From contig JAHEWK010000001.1 of NCBI GenBank assembly GCA_020740775.1, forward strand, positions 5,642,001-5,706,000: a DNA stretch of 64,000 nucleotides, read 5' to 3'. The position numbers and the translations under genes are program-made. Every line of letters begins with the position of its first letter. Position 1 is the stretch's first letter. Below, in pieces: positions 47,647-60,165 of the stretch. Origin of the DNA: Ilyonectria destructans (taxonomy: Eukaryota; Ascomycota; Sordariomycetes; Hypocreales; Nectriaceae). The notes beneath the pieces are model-generated. The model ran no database searches. It was not told the DNA's origin and saw nothing but the letters and a program-made list of their open reading frames with translations.

Positions 47647-48500
47647 TGCGACAGATCGGCCTGTTGGTTCTCGCAGCCCGCCTCTGGACACCGAGACACG
47701 GCAGCAAGGATGCCTTCTTTTCACGTGAAGCCACCGAATCCGACTGGGCAAGGCGGAGGGCGGTAAAGCTGTCCGGACCGGACCGTCTTAGGCGTTGTGG
47801 GAGCGGCGTGCGGTCGATGACTCGGCGTAGACACGGGCTGGGAATAATGTTCGGCCTCTATGAACGAGACAACGCCTCGTCCGGATGGGGAAACTGTGGC
47901 TGCGGGAGCGGAGGCGGGAACTTGCGCGGTGATGGCGGAGTTTGGATCGGTCAAGGGTGAACAGGACCGGGAAGAGCTTAACTTTGCGTCGGTGGTAAAC
48001 TGCAAACACACTCTAGGCAGGAATTGGTAGTTGAGAAGACCCTAGATGGAAGTTGAGTTGCAACAGTGGAAAGGGGACATGCAGCGAAGTCACTTCCCTA
48101 TCCATTTACCTCGAACGCCCTATTATTGTAGATCGCCGCTGTGACCGGGCTTGCAGCTGCAGCAGCCAGGGAGTATCCACGGGCGATGGGTAGGCTTTGG
48201 GAATGGTCAACGGCGGCCCTGCGTCTTCAAAGGACGTTCTGCTACAGTAGCGCTGCCGTCCGCATATCTTGGTCCGCATCGACCTTGGCGTCGACATTCC
48301 CCCGGCTGGCTGGCTGTTACTGCATAGTATTTGCACATGGTACTAGAGCGAACCGTAGGTCACATCCGCCGGGGGCGGGATGAGGATGTGTGGTATGGAT
48401 ACGGTCCGGCGCTGGACGGATAGCGGCCTAGGCTCTGGGGAAGGGGACGATCCAGGGGACGGAGCCAGGGGACGCAGCAGGGCACGGAAAGGACGGGAGG

Positions 48501-48540
48501 CAAGCAATCAATCAAGCAATCAAGCAAGCAATCAAGCAAT
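48501..48540. repeat. AAGCAATC-type tandem repeat
   Basis: Forty bases consist of CAAG, CAATCAA and AAGCAATC units in an irregular tandem array. Non-coding, with no further structure seen. Confidence 0.65.
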
Positions 48541-51500
48541 TCGGCGGAAAGGGCTGAGCGAGATTGATTAATAATGAGAAGGGGAGTGATCGATGCGCAC
48601 TGACGGCGTTCCATCGTCGCCAGGACACGGTGCCGAATGGTACTCATCCACCCTGCGTTATCTCCAGCTCATCTCCATGTTAAATGAGTCGGAGAAAGGG
48701 ATCGGGGGGGCTCTGGGGGGCTTCTGGGGCAACGTCTGGCTGCGCCGGCAACGAGGACCAAGGCGGCTCTCGTCAATTGGGGGCGGCCGCTAGGACCAAG
48801 ACAACGACCAACAAGAAACGTCCAGCCTCTTTTCAGTTGAGACCGAGCTTGCCTTGTCAGTCGCAGCCTGGTGTTTCTGGCCGTGTCTCTGAGCGAGCTG
48901 AACGCGCCATCTGAACACCTGTGTGGTGGATGGGCGCAGGTAGAACACTGGCATCACTGGAAACACGGCACAGCAGGGCACTTTCCCACAAACAAGGCTT
49001 ACAGCACACCCAGTAGGTCCACGGGGACTCGGTGGATGATGTGCGAGGCGCGAAGTCGATGCCGCCTCGGATGCCGAACTTATTCACAAGAGACACAACA
49101 TCAAGGAAATCCTCGCTGACTCACATTACGGCTACGGCCTAGTTTTCGAGGCACGCCAGGCACTTTCACCTGGTCAACTAAACAATCGGGAACATGCCTT
49201 CTTTGAGGAGAAAAAAAAGGGACGGTAACAACGGGAGCTTAAATGCAGCGCTCCCTAGAGTATCCTAGTGCGGGCTCTTGGAAAGCTGGAGGGCGATAGG
49301 AGACGTTCTAAACGGACTGGCGCTGCTTAATAAACCATGACGAGGATCACAACCGAGCAAAGCGCCGACAAGACTAAGACTACCCAGGCACCGGCGTTGA
49401 AGCTATCGCCAATGGGCCCCGCGTATCGTCCCTCCGAGTGCAAGGTGCACCGGCATGGGCCATGGGGACATCGCGGCCACGAACATGGGGGTGGGCATCC
49501 GACGCATCGTGCCCATGCCGGCCACAGGGAGTTGGGTTGCTTCTACGCAGGCGTGGGGTTGACTCGGTTGAGCTAGACGTGGCTGAGCCAGCGGCAGAAT
49601 GTGAGATACGCCTGTGCTCCATCACAGGAATTGACCGACCAACCAGACCGCCCGGCGACCTGTGACGTCTGCCCTTGACGCGTCGCCCGTCGAAGATCCC
49701 AACGTTGAAGGTCAAGCAGGAGGGACAGTCATCGTCGTCGTCGCCGCCCGCGCCGCCGGCACTCGGGACGCAGGGGACGAGGTCGGGATGTCATGTCGAT
49801 GACTATATCTGGGTCGAGTTATACATGTGTCCATAATGGCTACGCCGCTCCGCGTCCAGCGAAGGTGTTTTGTTGTGAATCGCCAAAATGTCCCGTGTAA
49901 TTCGCACATAACAACAGAACACGCTTTGAATGGGCGCGAGACAGGTCGAACCCCGGTTCCAGCTTGTTTCATGTCAAGTGGCGGCTTCGCACTGGCATCA
50001 TTTGGAGGCGGTCGGGCGTGCGGGCCCGAGAATGTCGTACCCCAGACCCATCCCATCATCTGAGTCAAGCAATGCACAGCGTGGGCAGCGGGCCAATTTG
50101 CCCGTGGGTATGGCGGGCGTCTGTGTCTGGCATGCAGAACGACGGGGTTGTTCGCAGCTATCGCCTGATGCCGCTTCTGCTACTGCCGCTTCTGGATGTT
50201 TCGCCATCGTCGGCCCCTCCAAGTCTTTTTTTCCTTTTTTTATTCGCCTACACCTCAATCTCCTATCCCATTGCCCAGGAACCATTCTTCAGAGTCGACC
50301 GAGCCCTCCGTAAGTCCAAAGACTTTTCCTCGTACTCGACTCAACGAAAGGCTCCGGAGGTCAAAGAAGCCGGCACTGGCGGCTACTTTGACAAGCTAGC
50401 GCCCCTGATGGTTTGCTCCATGTCGCCACGCAACCACGTCCACTACACCCGCCAGAGTGTGAGTGAGTGGGACGAGTGAGTTCTGATGGCACCAAGGCAA
50501 GCCCTGGACCCTCCCGGGGATGCCCCAGTCTAAAAATACGTAGTCAGTACTTACGGCCGCTGATCTTCGGCAGGAAAAAAAGGAGACGGTTTGTGACAAG
50601 CATTATTGTAGAGGATTGCTCCAGTTATTCCACAGTGAGAAACGGTGGTTGCTTTGCTGTTGATGAGATTCTGGGATGAGGAAGAAGGAGGAAAAAACAT
50701 CAATTGAACAAAATAAAGATGGGCCTTGAGGAAGGCCTGGGGATCCTGACTGGGAACTGGGGACCTTGCAGAGGAGCAAGCATCGGCATCAGGGAACCAG
50801 CAAGAATAAGGCCACGAGCACGTCTCTCGGCGTGAGGTCACGGAATAGAGTGCCCTATCACGACCCGGCCCTTCTCAGTTTTCGTGCATATTCGGGACCC
50901 TCAACTCTTTTGCGTAGAGGGTCTAGCGGGACCGACCTTGCCTTACTTGAGCTTGCCTCGCTCCCAATGTACAGTACATCGGAGCCGCCATCCACCCCTT
51001 CCAACCACCAAGAGGGCATCTGCCTGCAGATGGGTTCCACGGTCCCGTCCGGGTATATTGCCTCACGACGAGGCTACTGCAGGCCATGGGAGGCAGTCAG
51101 AATGAGGCGTACGGGACCACGCGCTTCGTCCTGGCCGGCGTCGTCTTGATCCAACCTCAGGACAGAAGCAGATGATCCAGCGCCATGCCCATGACCGAGT
51201 CCTGGGGAAATTTGAGGTCCCGGCAAGCCACAGCCAGGGCCAGGCAATGCAGGAGACAGGGACCGGTTTGATTTCGATCCCGTAGGGGCCATGCGACCTG
51301 GCCGAATTGGTGTCTTCTGCTTACGGCGCCCTGGGAGATTCTTCCCTCTTGGGAACAGGGTCAATTTCCTGAGCAGATTCTGGGGGGAGGCTCGCAGGAC
51401 CGATCGGCTGGCCGGCGATGATCCATCGGTCTTGTTGATGAGGTGCCATTTTGGACCGAGTCGCAGGCCAAGTACTGGTACCGACGTTGGTGGTACATTG

Positions 51501-53018
51501 GTCTCGGAAGGCGCACCTACCTAGGTCGTAAAGGGCCGGATACTTGACCAAGACGTTTGCGATGGCGAATTGAAGGTCAAACCCTCTTGGGCCGTTTTCA
51601 CCCACATCACAGAAAACCTCAACATTCCCAGACCCGGGCGGCTCCTGCATTGGAAACACCGTGCAACGGTACGTGCTGGGGCGAAAGATAGTAGGGCGAG
51701 GCGTCGACGCGCGAGCCCCAGCATCGGCCGCGAGGCTAAAGCACGGGGTATCGTATAGCGCATGTCGTAGAGGTATAGACCAGTACGATACGGGACCCTC
51801 GCGCAACCAACATCAACACTGGCTGGCCACCTGCTTCTGGCGGGTGCTGGATCTTTGTCTGAACCCCAGGCCTCCCTAAAAGGGCACAGTACTATGTGCC
51901 AAGGAGGATGGTCCACTTGATCCCTTGCTTGGCTTCGGTACCCAGGTAGGTACTGTACGTGTTGCTGCGAAGTGGCCGTATCCTGGTACTGGCCGGATGG
52001 TGCCAGGTAGTGCAGGCGGGATGGATTTTGCGTCAGACAACGGTACCAAAGCCACCGTTTCGCCAAACGGCGAGCTGAAGGGCTAGCCAACGCGCATGTC
52101 ACTGACGGCCGTGGGAGTTAGAGTGGGTGGATGATGAGACTTGCATCTTTAGCATTTATTAGCAGAAATTCCGGCGGAGTGGAAGTGCAACAAGCTGTCA
52201 AGGAGCATCAGGCAGGTCCCTTGGATCGGCTTGTCAATCACGGATCTGACCCTTTGCACCTTTCAAAAAGCTTACCCTCTTACTATGACGGCAACAAGCC
52301 AACCAAGAACGGGCTATTCCTCTATGGACCTTTCGGGACCAATTGCCCCATGGAAGCGTCTCCCTGTCTAGCGCAGTCTGGCTCAATGCCATGGGCGAGC
52401 GGCCGACCAATGGTGTGCACCGGGCCCCCTGTGGCATCAACACGACCCGCCGAAGGCTCCTGTCCTTGGGCCCTTGGGTGTGTGTCCTTCGCGCAGTACT
52501 CTGGTACATGGTACATACTACGTAGTAGTACACGGCTGTCTTGGGGAATCCTGGAAGCGCGCCAGGATGGCACCACGGACGACCTCGTGTTTGGTGGGCG
52601 TGTGAGCGCTGTGGTGGTGTGTGAGTGAGAGGAGCGAGAGAGAGTGTGTCTGCCGGTTTGGATGGGTGACCGTCCCCTTGGATAAGGCACGTCACTCTGA
52701 GAGGCGAGCGGCGGCACATCCTAGGTCGCTGTAATGCTGTAATGTATCTGTTCCTGGGCGGTTTATGCCGTCGGATCTTCTGTTCATCTCCCTGCGTTGC
52801 TGGTCCTGCACCCCGATGCCGTGCAGTGCGATGCAGTAGGGTGAGGGATGTACTGCACAGGACGGCACCTGCTCTCCCCCGTCTAGAACATCCCTCACCC
52901 TACCACGTACTCCTCAACCAACTGCCTGATGGGTGATCTGACGGAAGGATTTGGATGGCTTCTACTCACTTCCAACCGCGAGTTCCATGCCGGGTGCTGT
53001 TTGGCCGCAGGTGTGGTC

Positions 53019-53062
53019 CTGTGGGCGTGCTGTGGGCATGCTGTGGGCGTGCTGTGGGCGTG
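53019..53062. repeat. 11-bp minisatellite CTGTGGGCRTG, four copies
   Basis: Four head-to-tail 11-mers (53019, 53030, 53041 and 53052) differ at a single position (G/A). The array is in the gene-poor region upstream of the Bni4-like gene. Confidence 0.85.
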
Positions 53063-54550
53063 GACCCCCCTACAACCACAGGGGCTCCACTGTAGAGCAG
53101 GACGGTTTAGGGGAGACAAGCCATTGACTGGTGGGTAGCTTGGGCGGTGTCTTGCGGGCCCCACTCCTGCTGGCCGCTGAACGGAGCATCTCGTACAGCG
53201 CTGTACGTACCGCGGTGTCCCAGGCCAGGAGTCCTGCAGCGCCCTGCAAAGTAGAGGTACAGTACATGGTGCCTCTCCCGTCCCTCCAGAGTCAGCGAGC
53301 AGGGTGGGTATTGCGGTACGTACCCCTCCCCTGCTTGGTGCGCCTGCGGCCCAGAGCCCACTCAGTGTGGCCCTTCACGGCTACCTAGGTAGGTACTGCT
53401 GGCGCCAGGAGACCGAGCAGCCAGGCCGTTTCTTCTCCCAAACTCCCAAATTCACCACCACTGCCTTTGACGACCCTTCTCTCTTCGTCTTCGTTTCCTA
53501 TCACCATCTCCGTCTCTCATCCTCTTCGTTCTTCCTCGGTTTCCTTTCCTTTTTACCCCTCTTCGCCATCACCATCGCCCTCGCCATCGCCGTCTTCTCA
53601 GCCTCTCCTCGCCTTGACGCCCCGTGTCCCTCGGCTGCAGCCCATCTGCCGTGCCCCCTTTCTCTCCAACTTCGCCATCGTCTTCGCCTTCGCCCTCCCC
53701 GAGCCCCAAACACCCCCAGACGCCCACCCGACTCGTCTCCGTTCCTCCTCCTTCCGCTCGTGAGCGTTGCGTTGCACACCTTCGTCATTTCCAACGTCTT
53801 ACCCCGTTGCATTTGCATCAGCGTCGTCGCTTGCCGCTGTTCCTTCCAAATATCCCGTGACGATCTCCCCCCCTGGAAGTCGTCTGTCCACCGTCCGTTC
53901 TCGATCCTCATCACGCCGAGCCCGTAATTCTTCCTTCCATCTCCTCGTCGCTCGCTCGAGACGCCGCCGACTCTCCCATGTTCTGTCACAACTAGGCCAA
54001 GACTCAAGGTGTCTGCTCTGACTCTTGATCTTCGCCCATCGATCCCCTTTGCATCCGTCTTGTAGCGGAGTCGAAAGCCTGCTCGCGGTAACAGCGAACT
54101 AATTCTTCGACACTACCACTCGTTTTTGTCTCAGGTCGCTGGCGTCCTAGGATCCCAACGACTCTACGATCGCTATTCTCCTTCGTCCAAAATATAACCA
54201 GAAAGAAAAAATGTCAGTTCTTGCTCAGCCTCAAATCCACCTGCCAGCATCAGGGGATTTTCCACTATTTGCAATCCTCTGCCCAGCCCGTCTGTCGTTT
54301 GTCTTGTCCTTCCTCTTTGCACCAAGAGGAGGTGGCTAGATCTAACAAACCCATTTCTCCATTCGGCCCGTGAACGTATTTGCTGACTTTGGTCCTCGCA
54401 GTTATTTTTTTGTTGTCTCGCCTTGCATAATAGATTGCGTTGCGAATTCGAATCCACACCGAAGTACTTGCTTACGACAATAATCTACACGCGACATCGT
54501 GGTCAAGATTGTTGTTGTCAACAGTCATTCAATCACGCTGACCGCAAACT

Positions 54551-57028
54551 ATGGCTGCGCTTGTCCAGAACTACCCTCAGCAAACTGGTACGGTAACGAT
54601 GCTCCAGACGAGGCCGACCTCAACCAATATGATGCCCAGCCAAGGACAGACGAGCCATCAATACATGGGAGGATCATCCCAAGCTCCCAGATCCACTTAC
54701 GGAAGTGGTGCTCCTGCGGGATACCGTGGAAGTTCTGCCCCCGTCCAACCATACGCGTTTACAAGCACCCCGACTTTGAATCGCAATCAGTCATGGCAGC
54801 AGCAAACGCAACAAAATGCCCGAAATCACAACGTCAATGCCAGCTACGGTACCCGTCAATATAGCTCCTCGATGACGAACTTGGCATACAACCCTATGGG
54901 CGTTGGACAGACCGGTTCTCGCGATGATACCGCGATACCACCTGCTCGAAACATTGTGGCTGCCCCTCGACCACAGTCCGCCTACCTGGCTGGCTCTTCT
55001 CAGCAGTCATTTGCTCCCTCGAGTTCGACAAAGGCTGCCCCTGATAGGTACAGACGGATGGCCAACCCTCAACAGAACCAGAACCTGCACGGCCGCTCCC
55101 AGAGCACAGCTCTCCCTCCAAACAACGGAATATTGCCCGCGGTTCAGATGTACAACGGGCCCAATCCCCAGCGTTCTGCCGTGCCAAACCGGCCCAACAG
55201 CTTCTACGGAGCAATGCCGGGAACGTCGATGGATGATATGCACGTCTACCCGCAATCGCTCGCAGACGACGCGAAGCGATTGCGACGACGAAGCATGCAC
55301 AGCAAAGATTACGCAGAGCTATCCAAGCCGAACGTCCCGCCCAAGACTGAGAAGTCGGGTGACAAAGACGGCAGGACGCTCCGAGTCGTATCTAGCCCTA
55401 CCCCCCGCTCTCGCAGTGGAAGCTCTGAGAGTGTTGTATCAAGCCGCAGCAGCAATTCTCGACCATCCTCGGTGAGTTCATATTATCCGTTGCATTGTCC
55501 AATCGGATGATCTTGGTTCAAGTCGTCTTGCTAACAGGGATTGTTACGTAGTCTGCCAACCGCAATGTATCGGCCCCCACCGCCAACCCCTCTTCCCTAT
55601 CTGACGAAATCACTTCTAAGCAAGATCACGCCAAGTCGGTCAGCGTCCCACCACGAGGCTCATCCTCCGATGCGATCAAACGCACAACCAACCCCTCACC
55701 TCTGTCTAGGCCCGCCACTATGGCCACCGATGTCGCAGAAGACGCCCAATCCCCATCCAACCAAAACACCCCCTCAGGCACCGGTGGAAACCTTGAGTCA
55801 CCAGCGGCTAGGCAGCTGGCTGCCATTAATCAAAAAGGTCGGAAGGCAAAGAGCAAGACTTCCAGGCTGCGACGTGCCTTCTCTTTTGGGAGTGCGGCTG
55901 ATTTCCGCAAGGCTGCGGGCCCTGACCTCGATGGCGCTGACAAGGGCGAGCCGGGGAAGCTTCATAAGGAGCCAACTGATGATGAGGCATATGATGCTGA
56001 GCAAGCCCGGATTGTTGAGCAGCAAGAGGCATCTGGGCTCGGACATAGCATCTATGGCGGTCGATTTTTTGGTGGCTCAACCGACAACTTGTCAATCTCA
56101 TCCACTGCTTCCTCAGCGTCCATTATGATCCGCAAGATGGGCCGTGGAATGAAGAAGAGCACTCGATCGCTCGTCGGGCTCTTCCGCCCCAAGTCAGTTA
56201 TCGGCGTGGCACCTGCTGATGGACCCATCCCGGAAGCCAGTCAAGCCGCCGTATCGATGGTCAACGCCGAGGCGGAGACTCAGCGCGTCAATGTCGCGGC
56301 AGAGCCCCAGGCTGAGGAGACTTTCCCACACCTGGAGCGAAACTCCATTGATATCAACCTCGGCGCTGAGATAGCTGAGCGCTTGGGAAGCTCTGGGACA
56401 GACAACTCCAACTCGCGAAAGAGTATTGTCGGAAGCGATAAGGACCGCGCCGAAGTGCTTGCTGCGGTCCGCAAGGGCATCCTGAAGCGTATGTTAACCC
56501 GAATACTTTGCCAGTGCCCCCATTAACTGATTGATTTTAGGCCCAGGCTCTTCTAGCCCCTCTACCCGTCCTGCAGATGTGTCACCTGAACTGGACCTTC
56601 CTAGCATCCCTGCTATTAATGACTCTCCCAACTCTAGTGCCCCCAGCACGCCGAATGACGAGGCCCAGGGTCATCGCAGAACCGGATCGATTGCTATCGG
56701 CAGCGAAGACTACTTTATGACGGCTCTCAGGTTGCGCCAGGATACCAAGAGCGCCCCCAGCACACCCCAAGGGACAGTCAAGCGAAACGCGACATTTTCG
56801 CCCCGCCTTATCTTCTATGATACTTGGCCAAGCCAAGAGTACGACCGTCGCGGCGAGGTTTCCGCGTGCAACCGCATGACTCCCATGTTGGCACAGCAAA
56901 TCAAGGAGGAGTTGAACACCTTTAAGATGGTGAGTTTCCATTGTGCTAGCCTACAAGACCCGAAGCTAACATCGTTACAGGAGATGGAGGTGCACGAGAC
57001 TTCGAAGATCTACACCCACTTTTTCTGA
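54551..57028 (+). CDS. Bni4-like bud-neck/septum scaffold protein
   Basis: Four exons, 54551-55471, 55552-56488, 56541-56929 and 56981-57028, give 764 aa. Most of the protein is disordered (Gln/Asn/Ser/Pro-rich), with basic clusters such as KSKTSRLRRAFSFGS and GRGMKKSTRSLVGLF. The C-terminal block of about 70 residues is the conserved part: ATFSPRLIFYDTWPSQEYDRR, then CNRMTPMLAQQIKEELNTF, KMEMEVHE and YTHFF. That block matches the C-terminal domain of fungal Bni4 proteins, which in yeast bring protein phosphatase 1 and chitin synthase III to the bud-neck septin ring. In a hyphal fungus it would act at septa or growth sites. The yeast phosphatase-docking RVxF motif is here only RNATF, with Ala at the hydrophobic position. 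The very short last exon (16 codons including stop) is required for the HFF end. A long C/T-rich leader precedes the start. Confidence 0.82.
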
Positions 57029-58187
57029 TGATTACAATACCTACACAGACCAAAACTTGTCACAACATGTTTAATTTCCTTGATGACAGGTCGCGAGGCC
57101 GAAAGTCATGTATTCCACCATATTCACCGTTCGAGGCGTTGAGGGGATAGCATAGTATGGTGTCAACGGCGTTTTATCACTTTACCACTCTCTACATGTC
57201 ATGTGGAATTTAGACCAAAGAGTCATACATTTTCTTTAATTTTTGCGGCAGACACAAGGCAGTGTGGAGGAACTCTGGATCATGAGCTGGAAGGAATCAG
57301 GACCTGGTGGGAATATGGGAAATGACGTGGCTCTGTGCAGCTGTGGCTGTCTTTGTGAGCCAGTCATTCCCTCCTCAGCCGGGATTGGGACGCCACTTGT
57401 TACAGAACACGCCATCATCTTTGCACAAGACGAGAACCGGGCTGGCTGAACAAGCTTGACACAGCACCCTTTCTGAACTGACGGATCTCATCAGGCGGGA
57501 CTTGAATTGGAGGAGGCTGTGCGATGCTCTGAATTTTTCTAACTCTGTTGGCGGGATGTCTCTACAGCCGGACTAGTAAATAAGCGAGATATTCCAGCGT
57601 TCTTTGGTCTGGACTTACTTTTTGGCCCAATTTTGTTTTGCCATGTGTCTTTTGAACGTAAATGAATTGAATCAAGTACAGAAAATCTTCGTAGTTGTAG
57701 AGCCGAGCCTAGTGGATGAGTGTGGACAACACCGAGGCGGGCTGACTGAGTCGGGAATCGGAGCGTTGGGAGAGGCTGACGCGCCAGCCAACGAAGGTTC
57801 AGGTCCCGGCGTTCAGGGCCAGGCACAAGTACAGGTACCGGTACATTGGACTTTCGGCCCTGACGAGGCTGGAGAACGCCACAGGGCTATTCTTGGACAA
57901 TGCGTAGGTGACCCCCACGCCATCCCCGCGTTTTCAGCCACAGAGCCTCAGCCTTGTACCCCACTTCGGCCTGTGGGCAAGGCTATGAACCAAGAGACAA
58001 CTTTTTTTTTCTTCTCCAACTCAGCGCAACTTGACAACGACGGTGACGACACTCGCGATCAACAAGGAGCGACGTTTCCGCCAGCGTGGAGCGATTTGCA
58101 CGCCGAGTTTGGCTCCGGACGACTCCGGGGCCCGTACCGACTTTTCGACTCGGCCATTTCACCATTTCCGCGAGACGACTAGCCACC
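57029..58187. other. Intergenic region before DUS1
   Basis: 1.16 kb between two plus-strand genes. It should contain the Bni4-like 3' end and the DUS1 promoter. A plus-strand frame of 192 codons at 57601-58182 ends just before the DUS1 start; it has no domain and no orthologous look, so I do not call it. A palindrome-like GTACAGGTACCGGTAC sits at about 57829-57844. Confidence 0.5.
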
Positions 58188-59788
58188 ATGGCGTCTGACA
58201 AGGAACAGAGCCCCGCCGTGGAGCACCCAGCGAAGTTGCATGGCAGGGCCTTTTACGAGAGCATCGGCAGCCCCAAGTTCGTTGTGGCTCCTATGGTAGA
58301 CCAATCTGAGTTTGTATGCACTGCCAGACCCGGAACACCTCGTAGGACCCATTTGTAACTGACTGATTCTCCCAGGCCTGGCGAATGCTCACCCGATCCT
58401 TCCTCTCCCCCACCGAACAGTCCAGTCTACTGGCTTATACCCCGATGCTTCACGCTCATCTCTACTCAGAAGACGAAAAGTATCGCAAGGCGCACTTCCA
58501 AGCCGTTCGCCCCGAGACCTCGACTCCATGGCTCGACGGCAACCCTTCTATCGACCGACCGCTCTTTGTTCAATTTTGTGCCAACGACCCGACTGCCCTT
58601 CTCTCTGCCGCCAAGCAGGTCGCGCCGTATTGCGATGCGGTGGACCTGAACCTTGGCTGCCCCCAGGGGATTGCACGAAAGGGCCACTATGGCGCGTTTT
58701 TGCAGGAGGACCAGGACCTCATCTTCCGACTGATTAATAACTTGCACAAGGAGCTGCCCGTCCCTGTTACGGCCAAGATTCGCTTGTTGGAGACCAAGGA
58801 GAAGTCACTCGCGTACGCACAAAATGTGTTGAAGGCAGGGGCATCTATTCTGACGGTCCATGGGCGAAGACGGGAGCAAAAGGGTCATCTGACGGGCCTT
58901 GCAGACTGGAAGATGATTAGGTTCCTGAGGGATAGCCTGCCGCCGGATACGGTCATCTTCGCAAACGGCAATATTCTCCAGGAAGGAGACCTCGAGAAGT
59001 GCCTTGAAGCAACCGGCGCTGATGGTGTGATGAGTGCCGAGGGCAACCTCAGCGACCCGGCCATCTTCTCGAAGCCACCACCCATCGGCGAGGAAGGTCG
59101 AGAGTACTGGAGAGGAAAGGACGGCAAGGGAGGATGGAGAGTCGATGGGGTGGCCAGACGATATATCAATATTCTTCACGAGCACGCCCTTGGAAGCGAG
59201 CCTCCCAAGCGACGACCACTGTTCCTACCCGGCGACGATACTGCGTGGATCACGGAGAGCGCCGAGGACGAGCCATCGGCGAAGCGGAGGAAGATTGTCG
59301 GAAAGAAGCAAGACCAGGGCCCAAACATGGGAGCTGTTCAACCCCATCTCTTCCATCTCCTGCGGCACTTTGTCTCCAAGCACACCGACGTGCGAGACAT
59401 GCTAGCCAAGAGTCGCGCGGGCGACATCGATGCGTACGAGCGAGTACTGGAAGCTGTCGAGCGCAAGGTCGCCGAGGGCTTGATCGAGTACGAGCGAACA
59501 GACGGGGCGAGTATCGCAGAGCCGCCGCGCGAGGGCGAGGACCTACCGGAGGAGGAGAGCTCGGCGGCGACGATGGCGCGGTGCCGGCGGCCGTGGTGGG
59601 TGACGCAGGCCATCATCCGGCCGCTGCCCAGCGAGGCGTTGAAGAAGGGCGCCATTACGCTGAGCAAGAAGGACAGAGTGAAGCCGGAGACGGGGAAGGA
59701 CGGGGTTAAGCAAGATGGGGAGACCAAGGCCGGCGAGCAAGAGAAGAAGCAGGATACCAAGGCGAAGAACGAGGCTGCGGCTAAGTAA
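58188..59788 (+). CDS. DUS1: tRNA-dihydrouridine(16/17) synthase
   Basis: Two exons, 58188-58313 and 58376-59788, encode 512 aa. The FMN-dependent, NADPH-using enzyme reduces uridine to dihydrouridine at positions 16 and 17 of tRNA D loops. The TIM-barrel begins KFVVAPMVDQSEFAWRML (across the exon junction). The catalytic cysteine is in NLGCPQGIARKGHYGAFL (about residue 137). The phosphate/FMN-binding segments VTAKIRLLET, ILTVHGRRREQKG, IFANGNI and ADGVMSAEGNL are all present. After the barrel comes a helical tRNA-binding region. The Lys/Glu-rich tail (EKKQDTKAKNEAAAK) is charged and disordered. The start ATG lies in a good CCACCATGG context. Confidence 0.95.
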
Positions 59789-60165
59789 CAGGTATACGCA
59801 GTTAGATGGTAGATATTAGCATGCAGAGGACATCTGCGCGGCTGGATATAGACGGCGCAGGGGTCAAGTTGATATATATAGAAGCACAGCAACAACTGAC
59901 ACTTGGTAGGGCCATACCGGTTCCACCTTGGTTGTTTCCAATTCGCACCTATGATCGAGTGTTTGCGTCATTGCGTCTCTCAGCTTCATCCCCGCCATGC
60001 TGAAATAGGCCTCTGTGGCTGACATAGTAGGTACATAGTCGCACCGTCATGTCGAAAAGTGCAGACTTGGCGGGAGTTGTGCACCAACTGGGCTGCGGGC
60101 TCATTGGCCTGCGTGTCTCAGCTCTGAGCTCTCAGCTCCCAGCCTGGCGCTTTAGCTAGCATTGT
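59789..60165. other. Spacer between DUS1 and dynamin-like gene
   Basis: 377 bases between two plus-strand genes. AT-rich start (GATATATATAG) is probably the DUS1 3' end. The rest should hold the dynamin-like promoter. No other feature seen. Confidence 0.5.

Larger units (their letters stand above)
47485..54550. other. About 7 kb gene-poor region
   Basis: This stretch separates the divergent second Zn2Cys6 gene and the Bni4-like gene. Frames of up to about 200 codons occur on both strands, but they are low-complexity (Arg/Ser/Pro) and overlap without splice logic. Three GATGG, AAGCAATC and CTGTGGGCRTG tandem repeats are listed separately. Three TACCTAGGTAGGTAC-like motifs sit at 51515-51527, 51938-51958 and 53382-53397. 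The last 1.1 kb (about 53450-54550) is strongly C/T-rich and likely the promoter and long leader of the Bni4-like gene. No RNA gene or mobile element is recognised. Confidence 0.5.

Noticed and set aside
53304..53927. 207-codon plus-strand frame with a hydrophobic stretch
   Set aside because: Lies in the pyrimidine-rich leader region; hydrophobic residues come from TC-rich sequence (Leu/Ser/Phe codons).
57601..58182. 192-codon plus-strand frame before DUS1
   Set aside because: It runs through the expected DUS1 promoter and leader, has no domain and contains a poly-T derived FFFFF tract.
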